From: a virus
IMG/VR virus record: IMGVR_UViG_3300010392_000981
Location: 1-30,841 of that record
Direction: 5' to 3' (one strand)
DNA length: 30,841 nt
Part shown: positions 24,545 through 30,817 of the stretch, one piece after another
Numbering within the stretch: position 1 is the first letter of the stretch
How the letters are laid out: every line of letters begins with the position of its first letter
The notes under the pieces: generated by a model
Seen by the model: only the letters and a program-made list of their open reading frames with translations
The model's database searches: none
Told to the model about the DNA's origin: nothing
Made by a program: the position numbers and the translations under genes

Positions 24545-26761
24545 TCATGCGTCGTTTTGGTATACGCCGCACTTCGACGTAACGCTGGTTGAAATAGCCG
24601 TGCCCTCAAGATCGAACGGTACAACCTGCCTGCCTATCGCTACCCGGTCATCCCATCCTGTCGATGCAGTGTGGTAATCCCCCCCGCCAGAAGCGCCGGT
24701 CTGGTCATCAACATATACGGTCGTCACAGTGTCTTCCCCATTCACGCCGGGGAAGACAGGATCGGCTCCTGCAACAGAACCGTAGACTGAAATGTTTCCG
24801 TGAAATCCGACGCCACCGATGGCGATTTCGTCGTTCCCGTTTCGCGTTGAAACCGTCGGTGTGTTGAGACGGCCCTTGAAGTTCCAGTCTGTCCATGCAC
24901 AGCCGATCATGGAGATCAATTCGTTGGTGGTCGGTCCGGTGTATGGTGAAGCAGTAGCCGACCAGTCATAAAACATGTTCGCTCTGCCACCACCACCGCC
25001 CGTGGGTCCGGCCGTCTGAACGTGATGCAGGCAAACGTTTCGACACTCAAGTGTGCCTGCATCTGCGCTGGCTATATTCGCAAGGGGCTGTGTGCCCACC
25101 GTCTCCAGAAGGACGTTCAAAATTCCCAGGTCTTCGCCATCCGCAGTCTCTGTACCCATCGCGAAACCGTCAATGGCAATATTGGCGCTCATGGACATAA
25201 ACGTGGAACACGTAACCAGTGAATTCTTGAATGATGGCGTTGTATCGGTCGAGTTTCGAAGCATCGACACGCGAGACTCTGACTGCCCGTCCGCCCCGTG
25301 AACGTTGTACCCTTGAAGGATGCAGTTAGAGAACGTGCCGCCCCGGATCAAAGCCCATTGGTTATTCCCTGTTGACCGCTGCATGAACTGCATGTTCGTT
25401 GCAGCACCGCCGGTCTTGTACGCCTTGCGGAACTGGTAGAACATCAGCGTGGAGCCGTTCGAGCCATTGCCGGTCGTGTCCACATTATCAAGCCAGATCA
25501 TGTCGTCGTCGGTGTTCGTCATCCAGACAATCGCGCCGTCGAATCCAGTTTGATCGAAGGACAGGTCACCTGTTCCATCTTCGGAAGATGTAGCCTTGAA
25601 CCGGAACTTACCGCCGGTTTGGGTAGGAAGAATATCCGGTTGCTTGAATACGACTGTCGCCGATTCTTCCGGTTCTATCGTACACCAGACATCGCCGGTC
25701 GATCCTGTGCCGCCGCCTGTGCCTTCGGTAAACGCCATTCCCGTAGACGCTGCACAGACAACGAAACAGTTACCCGCATCGCCATGACTTGTTGCTGCTT
25801 TGAGCGCAGCAATAGCAGCGCCGCAGTTACCGTATGCTTTTGCAGCAACCCCGACCACATCCGCCCTTGTAGTAGATGGCTCAGGCGCACCGCCAGCATT
25901 CCCCTCATCGACATAGGCATAATACCGGTCGAGGCTGGATGTCTTGTCCAGATAGACTACGAAATCATCAAACCCATCCGTACCATCGCTTGTTCGGACT
26001 GCAAGCGCATTGCCAATGATCGGATAGCCTGTCGCTCGGACAGTAACCAAACCATTCACCAGCCCGGAGGTAACGATTGTCCCTTTGTAACACACAACTG
26101 AATGCTGGTCGTCGGACCCGTAAGAGGAAACCGACATCGACGTAACATCTACAGAATATGTATTCGCGCTGGAGTCCGTTGCCGTGAAATTACAAACCTG
26201 AATCTCTTTACCGTTCCGGGCGAAGTAATGCGTTACCGAAATCTCGACATCGAAGTTACCTGTCACGACTTCACGTGGGACCGTGATAAACTCCATCGTT
26301 GGCTTAATCAGCGCGTAGGTCCGGGTCGAGTTGTTCGTGATCGGAATGTCAGTAAAGACTTCCGCTGCCTCACCACCGCCAGAAGTATCAGTCGCCCAGC
26401 CGCTGATCGATGTAATCTTTACCGTGTCGCCAACGAAAACGCTTTCGTCCAGCCAAAACACGACGACGGTGTTAGTGCTGTCGTCTGTCTCAGTGAACAT
26501 CGCCGTCGCAATCACCGTGCGAACATTCGTGCCAAGCGTCTTGGATGTGTCATAACCCGGAGCCGTGACTTCCAAGGTCAGTTTTGGTGTGCCGTTCGGC
26601 GTCAGGCTGTAGGTTGCCGATTGCTCCCAATTCGGAAGCGTCATCGTCAGCTTGGAATCTGCCACTTCCGCCGTATACCCGGAGGGCAAAGTTGTCACAG
26701 CAGTGGCACTATTTGCCACTCTAGACAGAAGACCAAAACCAAGACCCGCCCCAGATAACAT
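24545..26761 (-). CDS. large beta-rich spike / receptor-binding candidate, 738 aa, atypical composition
   Basis: The N-terminus (LSGAGLGFGLLSRVANSATAV) is followed by beta-sandwich sequence with three or so immunoglobulin-like units (to about residue 260). A Gly/Ala/Cys-containing middle follows, and then a region with short regularly spaced strands (WALIRGGTFSNCILQGYNV, KNSLVTCSTFMSMSANIAIDGF, ECRNVCLHHVQ) like a right-handed beta-helix. Hand counts of 60-base lines give about 45-62% G+C here, against 40% or so in several neighbouring lines, suggesting transfer. It lies between packaging genes rather than with the tail fibre. A spike or depolymerase is likely by architecture; no catalytic residues can be named. 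Confidence 0.55.
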   Translation of the reverse strand: MLSGAGLGFGLLSRVANSATAVTTLPSGYTAEVADSKLTMTLPNWEQSATYSLTPNGTPKLTLEVTAPGYDTSKTLGTNVRTVIATAMFTETDDSTNTVVVFWLDESVFVGDTVKITSISGWATDTSGGGEAAEVFTDIPITNNSTRTYALIKPTMEFITVPREVVTGNFDVEISVTHYFARNGKEIQVCNFTATDSSANTYSVDVTSMSVSSYGSDDQHSVVCYKGTIVTSGLVNGLVTVRATGYPIIGNALAVRTSDGTDGFDDFVVYLDKTSSLDRYYAYVDEGNAGGAPEPSTTRADVVGVAAKAYGNCGAAIAALKAATSHGDAGNCFVVCAASTGMAFTEGTGGGTGSTGDVWCTIEPEESATVVFKQPDILPTQTGGKFRFKATSSEDGTGDLSFDQTGFDGAIVWMTNTDDDMIWLDNVDTTGNGSNGSTLMFYQFRKAYKTGGAATNMQFMQRSTGNNQWALIRGGTFSNCILQGYNVHGADGQSESRVSMLRNSTDTTPSFKNSLVTCSTFMSMSANIAIDGFAMGTETADGEDLGILNVLLETVGTQPLANIASADAGTLECRNVCLHHVQTAGPTGGGGGRANMFYDWSATASPYTGPTTNELISMIGCAWTDWNFKGRLNTPTVSTRNGNDEIAIGGVGFHGNISVYGSVAGADPVFPGVNGEDTVTTVYVDDQTGASGGGDYHTASTGWDDRVAIGRQVVPFDLEGTAISTSVTSKCGVYQNDA

Positions 26762-26762
26762 A

Positions 26763-27077
26763 TTAGGACCTGTCTATAGCCGCAAGCTTGATAGAAGCAC
26801 CTTGGCCGTAAGAAATACCAAAATACTCTGCAGTAGCAGCCTCCAAAGGAATATCTCCTGCAGCAGCAGTTGGATCAGTACCAAAATCCACCCAACAATT
26901 TCCTGTAGACCAGATACGAACAAATGTGGTCTTTGCATTCAACACAGAGCTTGGTACAGAGGAGCTTGTAAAATCAATGCTATGGGAAGCAATTGCAGGC
27001 TCTTCACCAGCAGGCATCACGTTACCGTCTGCATCCCTAGCCTGACGTGCATATTCTCTAATATATAGATCAGTCAT
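26763..27077 (-). CDS. small beta-rich phage protein, 104 aa
   Basis: ATG at 27077 overlaps the stop of the basic protein (TAATG). After YIREYARQARDADGN the product holds SIDFTSSSVPSSVLNAKTTF, VRIWSTGNCWVDFG and ATAEYFGISYGQG, a pattern that recurs in small phage proteins of unknown function: one compact beta domain. It is possibly a decoration protein or a small virion part. It ends one base before the spike gene start. Confidence 0.6.
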   Translation of the reverse strand: MTDLYIREYARQARDADGNVMPAGEEPAIASHSIDFTSSSVPSSVLNAKTTFVRIWSTGNCWVDFGTDPTAAAGDIPLEAATAEYFGISYGQGASIKLAAIDRS

Positions 27078-27532
27078 TATCTGTTCTCACGCTTCTTGGC
27101 ATCTTTTGTAGTACGAGAAGTCTGATAACTCTTTTTCTTCTTTTTGGGCTTGGACACACTTACAGTTTTGTTGTTTACCTTACCTTTAGGTTCAGTCATT
27201 CGCCGCTTGGCAGGAGTAGCCTTCATTACACCGACTTCAGTAGCATTTACACGCTTCTTTGGGCGTGGGTTGGTTGTGGGTTTAGCTGCTACCTTGCTTT
27301 TAGCTTTTACACCGGCCCTAGGGTTTTTTGCACCCGGATTTTTTGATTTTGGGTTGCCTCTGCCACCCACCTTCCTAGTGTTTTTTACAGGATTACTAGG
27401 TTTGCTAACTGCAGGTTTATCTGGAAGATTTCCACGGGGGGTTTTGGGTCCAGATGGTTTAGCCTTAAGCTTACCGTCTTTGGACTCTCGTTTCTTTTTT
27501 GTAGCGTTACCACGGGGGTTTTTAGTTGCCAT
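27077..27532 (-). CDS. extremely basic, disordered protein, 151 aa (histone-H1-like composition)
   Basis: By my count about 49 of 151 residues are Lys or Arg and only about 7 are Asp or Glu. Pro, Gly and Asn fill most of the rest, with short repeats NPRG, TPRG, KNPGAKNPR and a KKKKK run, and almost no large hydrophobic residues. This is the composition of histone H1 tails and of DNA-condensing or nucleic-acid-coating proteins. It sits between small terminase and the spike, inside the packaging cluster, so it could help condense or hand over DNA, or travel in the capsid. There is no fold to recognise; function is inferred from composition. Confidence 0.65.
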   Translation of the reverse strand: MATKNPRGNATKKKRESKDGKLKAKPSGPKTPRGNLPDKPAVSKPSNPVKNTRKVGGRGNPKSKNPGAKNPRAGVKAKSKVAAKPTTNPRPKKRVNATEVGVMKATPAKRRMTEPKGKVNNKTVSVSKPKKKKKSYQTSRTTKDAKKRENR

Positions 27533-27977
27533 CGTTATTACTCACTAGTCTGACTCGTTCGATATCATCTGCGACTTCTTCTTCAACACCTGCGTGAATA
27601 CGGGCCTGCCTCTCAATTTCAGCATTGGTTGGCTTACCGGGTTTCCTACAGGCGTATCTACCTTCTGCAACCCATCGGGCCGCAGCGGTCCCGTTATCTT
27701 TCTTGGATTGCTTTATGATGTGTTTTACTGCCTGCGAACGTAGCTTGATTTCAACTTCTTCAAGCCATGCAGGAAGACAAACATCACGAAACCAAGGCCA
27801 ATACTGCTTCAGTTTCTTCCATTCATCCCACGAGCCAATAAGAGTAATTGCAGCATCGTATTCCGTGGGGTCAGCGATGTCTACAAATACTTTACGCCAT
27901 TCATCCAGATCGTACTCCCCTTCGGGGTCAAACTGGATGAATAGCTTACGGGTCTTTGGAACGCCTCTTGTGGTCAC
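27522..27977 (-). CDS. terS: terminase small subunit, 151 aa
   Basis: The product contains DLDEWRKVFVDIADPTEYDAAI, WDEWKKLKQYWPWFRDV, PAWLEEVEIKLRSQAVKHI and AAARWVAEGRYACRKPGKPTNAEI, the order typical of podovirus small terminases (central oligomer helices, then a basic AARWLAE-type end). It would recognise the packaging site and recruit the large subunit. I start at GTG 27977, whose GTGA overlaps the stop of a 43-aa ORF; a longer frame to 28013 translates as a Cys-rich shadow of that ORF. Confidence 0.7.
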   Translation of the reverse strand: MTTRGVPKTRKLFIQFDPEGEYDLDEWRKVFVDIADPTEYDAAITLIGSWDEWKKLKQYWPWFRDVCLPAWLEEVEIKLRSQAVKHIIKQSKKDNGTAAARWVAEGRYACRKPGKPTNAEIERQARIHAGVEEEVADDIERVRLVSNNDGN

Positions 27978-28105
27978 AGCACCCAAGCCAAAATAAGTAC
28001 AACAACTACACAAGCAGCACTTAGGGTGATGCCCCGTGCAATGTCATCTTCGACATTAAGGGTGTCTGCCACCCATTCAACTGCCTCGTTTACGGTTTCT
28101 CGCAT
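27974..28105 (-). CDS. small single-span membrane protein, 43 aa
   Basis: The ATG at 28105 follows GAGG with 7 bases spacing, and the TGA overlaps the GTG of the small terminase (GTGA). The N-terminal half is acidic and helical (RETVNEAVEWVADTLNVEDD). The C-terminal half is a membrane span (ITLSAACVVVVLILAWVL) running to the last residue. It fits exactly between the HNH-like gene (29-base overlap) and small terminase. Could be a minor holin-type or host-interaction protein; unknown. Confidence 0.6.
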   Translation of the reverse strand: MRETVNEAVEWVADTLNVEDDIARGITLSAACVVVVLILAWVL

Positions 28106-28355
28106 GTTGATTCCTCGCTCTGTTCTTGGATTTGGCTAACACTCGTGTGTTGCCTTTTGAATTGTTTTTTGGGTTGAAGTCCTTATGGTCGATATCCTTA
28201 CCATCCCCCTTCTTTACCCTACCGGACTTGAGAGCAGCAGCTCGGGCTTTGTTACGTGCAGCCCTGCGCTTCTTCTGTTCCGGCTGAGAATTGTACTTCC
28301 TCTGATATTTGGAACGTGCAGAGGCTGTACTTTTTAGTTGCCCTTTGACCGGCAT
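28077..28355 (-). CDS. small basic HNH-like protein, 92 aa
   Basis: The start ATG at 28355 overlaps the previous TAA; a GTG four codons upstream falls on the ribosome site (AAAGGTGG) and is less likely. The basic N-terminus (KYQRKYNSQPEQKKRRAARNKARAAALKSG) is followed by GDGKDIDHKDFNPKNNSKGNTRV and a basic Asn/Arg-rich end. DH, the Asn pairs and the NTRV motif match the beta-beta-alpha core of small phage HNH proteins, which often sit beside terminase and aid packaging cuts. The final metal-binding His is not certain, so it may be a non-cutting DNA binder. Confidence 0.55.
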   Translation of the reverse strand: MPVKGQLKSTASARSKYQRKYNSQPEQKKRRAARNKARAAALKSGRVKKGDGKDIDHKDFNPKNNSKGNTRVLAKSKNRARNQHARNRKRGS

Positions 28356-28780
28356 TAGTGTTGCCACCTTTGTGCTGTTTCTGGCTCCAAGTCCTGTACA
28401 CGTTCTTTCATTTCACGGAGACGTGGCCAGATAGTATTTTGATGGTACTCGAGTTTATCTATCCTCTCGTCCTGATTTTCATGCTCAGCTAATACTTGCT
28501 GACGAAGGTTATTAATTTCTAGCTCAAGCCTATTACTTTTAGCAAACTCTACCCGCATGTCAGACAGGAGTTCACGAACTTTTGAAAGTTCTGTTGAGAC
28601 TCCCCTGCTAACCTCTTTAATAGTCTGTTCGTTGCTTTTTACATTACGTTCAATCTCATCTATACGCGCACCATTAATTGCGTTGTTAGCATAAAGTGTA
28701 ACGCCCCCTACAATGCCTGCTGCCAACAATACTTCGATGATACGAGGTAATGAAAAGCCTCCGTCTATTCCGTTAGCCAT
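28355..28780 (-). CDS. membrane-anchored coiled-coil protein, 141 aa (inner-membrane spanin candidate)
   Basis: One membrane span near residues 12-34 (RIIEVLLAAGIVGGVTLYA) is followed by about 100 charged residues in heptad-like pattern (IERNVKSNEQTIKEVSRGVSTE.., ELEINNLRQQVLAEHENQD.., LREMKERVQDLEPE). An N-terminal anchor with a periplasmic coiled coil is the plan of Rz-type i-spanins, and the gene follows holin and endolysin. The upstream lipoprotein could be the outer-membrane partner. Alternatively it is a second lysis regulator. Overlaps the holin gene by 8 bases. Confidence 0.5.
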   Translation of the reverse strand: MANGIDGGFSLPRIIEVLLAAGIVGGVTLYANNAINGARIDEIERNVKSNEQTIKEVSRGVSTELSKVRELLSDMRVEFAKSNRLELEINNLRQQVLAEHENQDERIDKLEYHQNTIWPRLREMKERVQDLEPETAQRWQH

Positions 28781-29213
28781 CTTTTTTATTCTTCATCCAG
28801 TCTTTCATCTTGGTACCAACACCCGGAGCCACCTTCTCAACAGTACGGGCTACAACATAGCCACTGACACCTGCTGTAAGAAGTCCCCATGCTCCTGCAG
28901 GGAAGGGAAGAACAACCACGTTCAACCCAAAAGATACAAGGTATGGTACAAGAATGAAGTTATTCCAAAGCATGACGATAAACGTCATCATGAGGATTGG
29001 ACGCCAGTTACGCTGCAGCCACCCCCCTTTTGTTTCTGCAAGAACGATTTCAATACCGCCTTTAATCTCGGTCATCCAACGTTCATGCGCCATCGCACTG
29101 ATGGCTTGTTTTATCTCATTAGCCTTGTCCTTGTCCTCAACAAGCTGATCGACGGTATTGAAGATACCGTCAAGAAGCTTTGGAACAATGACTGAAGCTA
29201 TAGCCCCTAACAT
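28773..29213 (-). CDS. holin (three-TM, gene-transfer-release type), 146 aa
   Basis: The order is an amphipathic N-terminal helix (GAIASVIVPKLLDGIFNTV), a charged helix (DKDKANEIKQAISAMAHERW), then the block ETKGGWLQRNWRPILMMTF with a first membrane pair (IVMLWNNFILVPYLVSFGL), a second segment (PFPAGAWGLLTAGVSGYVVAR) and TVEKVAP, ending in a Lys-rich tail. The WRP and GYVVARTVEK blocks are hallmarks of the Holin_3TM family. It opens the inner membrane for the endolysin, whose gene is immediately upstream with no gap. Confidence 0.75.
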   Translation of the reverse strand: MLGAIASVIVPKLLDGIFNTVDQLVEDKDKANEIKQAISAMAHERWMTEIKGGIEIVLAETKGGWLQRNWRPILMMTFIVMLWNNFILVPYLVSFGLNVVVLPFPAGAWGLLTAGVSGYVVARTVEKVAPGVGTKMKDWMKNKKDG

Positions 29214-29639
29214 TTAACCCCACCAACGAGCCTTGCCTTGTCTGGTGTCCATATGAACAAATGTCTGGTAGATACCAATACCGGTAAACCCTACTTTCTC
29301 TGCCATAATGGCAAGTTCAGGGCCAGACAGATGTTCTGGAATACGAACATCAAAGGCTTTTGATTGTCTATGTTCAGTGCCAAGATGGAAGGAGTTCTTG
29401 GCGCCACCGACATGTCTGTTATGACCTTCACATCTACAGGCTGAGTGAATTACAAGAGGAACGTCATATCCGGCATCTCCAGACACATGGTCCCTGAGTG
29501 CCTGCAACATCTGGATGGATGGCGCATCCACGTTACAGAGGGGTTCGTATCCATGGGAGCAGTAGATAGGCATTTTACCATCCTGACACCCTCTACACTC
29601 AAACTCCTCAGAGTCGAAGTTCTTTGATACTTTAGGCAT
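29214..29639 (-). CDS. endolysin, peptidase M15-type, 141 aa
   Basis: Zinc ligands of M15 peptidases are visible: H85 in SFH, D97 in KAFDV and H129 in VHMD, with D131 next to it. Upstream are SACRCEGHNRHVGG (the usual S..R...N..VGG block). This family cleaves peptide cross-links in peptidoglycan. There is no signal peptide, so it would need the holin. The N-terminal part has four Cys (15, 18, 28, 35), which could hold a small zinc site. It starts 8 bases inside the lipoprotein gene and abuts the holin. Confidence 0.85.
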   Translation of the reverse strand: MPKVSKNFDSEEFECRGCQDGKMPIYCSHGYEPLCNVDAPSIQMLQALRDHVSGDAGYDVPLVIHSACRCEGHNRHVGGAKNSFHLGTEHRQSKAFDVRIPEHLSGPELAIMAEKVGFTGIGIYQTFVHMDTRQGKARWWG

Positions 29640-30018
29640 TCAAACCTTCCGGGTCCATATACTGACGGGAGCCAAGTACACAGTGCTCACCAAAAGCAAC
29701 ATCTACAATAATCCAAGTGCCGAAAGCGGACACATACTGCTGGAATGTCCAGACTTCCTTTACATCCCAGTGTTCAGGGATACCATACGCCCTATACACA
29801 CTGGTGTGGTCTTCGCCTTCAATCAGTTTTACAGCCCCTACGTATTGATATCCATTCTCAACGACGTAGTAGGTATAAACATGTTCCCGATTCGGTTTCT
29901 CTTCAGTACACACAACTTCCTGCGCAGGAGGTGTAGGTGTCAGTGTAGTAGTATTACAAGCGGAAACTGACAGGGCCAATCCAAGTGCCACCGCTATTGC
30001 TTTGATGTTTGAGAGCAT
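29632..30018 (-). CDS. lipoprotein, 128 aa, first gene of late operon
   Basis: Signal peptide with Lys at 6, hydrophobic core (AIAVALGLALSV) and lipobox VSAC with C21, so the mature protein would be a lipid-anchored envelope protein. The mature part starts with a Thr/Pro linker (NTTTLTPTPPAQEV) and then a 90-residue folded region (YTYYVVENGYQYVGAVKLI, WTFQQYVSAFGTWIIVDVAFG). It is first after the leftward promoter, with AAGGA 6 bases before ATG. In lysis cassettes such a gene can be an outer-membrane spanin; the large folded part is also compatible with superinfection exclusion. Confidence 0.7.
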   Translation of the reverse strand: MLSNIKAIAVALGLALSVSACNTTTLTPTPPAQEVVCTEEKPNREHVYTYYVVENGYQYVGAVKLIEGEDHTSVYRAYGIPEHWDVKEVWTFQQYVSAFGTWIIVDVAFGEHCVLGSRQYMDPEGLNA

Positions 30019-30051
30019 GTGATTTCCTTATCAAATTTCCACTATACTACT

Positions 30052-30080
30052 ATTATACACCTTGGTGAGCGTTTTGTCAA
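30052..30080 (-). promoter_or_regulatory. sigma70-type promoter for the late operon (leftward)
   Basis: On the minus strand TTGACA (30080-30075) and TATAAT (30057-30052) are both perfect, separated by 17 bases, with a run of seven A just upstream of the -35 (UP-element-like). Transcription would begin near 30045, about 27 bases before the lipoprotein ATG. Confidence 0.9.
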
Positions 30081-30094
30081 GTCTTTTTTTCACT

Positions 30095-30252
30095 TTTTTA
30101 AAAAAAATTATTTTATATGCTATTTCATTAAAAACAGGTGTGCAAAAAACATGTCTACAGGTCATTTCTACCTTGGTTTTTCTCTTATCTTAGGCTTCAG
30201 AACCCCTTAAATTACCTTTTAAAATCAAGGTTTTATAAAAAAGTTTCAGAAA
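30095..30252. other. AT-rich spacer between divergent promoters
   Basis: 158 bases, mostly A/T, with A-runs and T-runs at both ends and no gene. It could serve as UP elements, as a DNA-unwinding site, or as a binding region for a regulator controlling both arms. Function cannot be read from sequence alone. Confidence 0.5.
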
Positions 30253-30266
30253 AGTGAAAAAAAGAC

Positions 30267-30295
30267 TTGACAAAATCGTCTCAGAGGTGTATAAT
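30267..30295 (+). promoter_or_regulatory. sigma70-type promoter (rightward)
   Basis: TTGACA at 30267-30272 and TATAAT at 30290-30295, both perfect, with a 17-base spacer and the same upstream A7 tract as the leftward copy. It fires away from the late operon into the long leader and the gene starting at 30818. Confidence 0.9.
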
Positions 30296-30456
30296 ATCCA
30301 TAGTGGTCGAACGAAGTGAGACTACCTCTTTCTACCCCCTCATACTCCCCCATAATGGGAACCCCTATATCCACTAAGATGCATATAGGTAAATTGTATT
30401 CCCATAAGTAATAATGGGCACCGTATTGCCGTATGGCCAACCACATTAGATGTACC

Positions 30457-30480
30457 ACCCCCTTCATGGGGGTATTTTTA
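30457..30480 (+). terminator. possible weak terminator / attenuator
   Basis: ACCCCC (30457-30462), loop TTCAT, GGGGGT (30468-30473), then ATTTTTA. Only six base pairs, but GC-rich and followed by five T, within the leader of the rightward transcript. Confidence 0.35.
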
Positions 30481-30647
30481 TGCCTACAAGACCCCATTTC
30501 CCATAATTTATTGTAGAAATTCTTTAGGTACTTTGTTATACTTTATGGTAGGGGACCCCTAACCCCCTATATACCCCTTTCTGAATAGTGACCCATACCC
30601 CTAATAGGTAGTGATGAGGCATTACTAGCCCATATTAATACTCATAT

Positions 30648-30680
30648 TAGGTATAATACCTAGTTAAGTAGGCATAATAC
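30648..30680. repeat. tandem operator-like repeat TAGGYATAATAC
   Basis: TAGGTATAATAC at 30648-30659 and TAGGCATAATAC at 30669-30680 are 21 bases apart, two helical turns. The first copy extends to the perfect odd palindrome TAGGTAT-A-ATACCTA (30648-30662). Spacing and symmetry suit a protein-binding site; each copy also contains a -10-like element. Confidence 0.5.
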
Positions 30681-30817
30681 ATATGGTTAGTAATTAGGCC
30701 CTTGTCTCACTACCTGTATTGTCAACACAACATACCTGTAACCAGCACAGACACTGGTCATTACAGAAACACAGGAAACACCAGCACAAGGTCCATTACC
30801 TGACAGATGGAAAGAGA

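Larger units (their letters stand above)
30051..30296. repeat. inverted repeat of two 44-bp promoter arms
   Basis: Arm 30051-30094 is the reverse complement of arm 30253-30296 except for a 9-base stretch in the promoter spacer: 23 bases from AGTG through the -35 and 12 bases ending in TATAATA are identical. The 158 bases between the arms are AT-rich. The match extends beyond the -35 and -10 hexamers. Confidence 0.9.
30297..30817 (+). other. long untranslated leader / control region, no gene seen
   Basis: About 520 bases without a supported gene. Part one (to about 30600) is rich in C-runs and short dyads: repeated CCCATAAT words, a C5/G5 hairpin at 30457-30473, and an odd palindrome TAGGGG-A-CCCCTA at 30549-30561. 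A stem-loop with arms TAGTGATG / CATTACTA is at 30609-30627. Part two (from about 30715) is C/A-rich and G-poor, with ACCAGCACA at 30741-30749 and again at 30780-30788. This could hold a replication origin, an attenuator or regulatory operators. A minus-strand 83-codon frame here (30246-30497) looks like chance. Confidence 0.55.

Noticed and set aside
26702-26720. Perfect 7-bp hairpin AGTGGCA / TGCCACT
   Set aside because: Lies within the spike coding sequence with no T-run; probably chance.
25550-26758. Long plus-strand frames opposite the spike gene
   Set aside because: Arise from the GC-rich codon bias of the minus-strand gene; Arg/Cys-rich shadow sequence.
30246-30497. 83-codon minus-strand frame in the control region
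   Set aside because: Runs across the rightward promoter and hairpins, no ribosome site, improbable composition.
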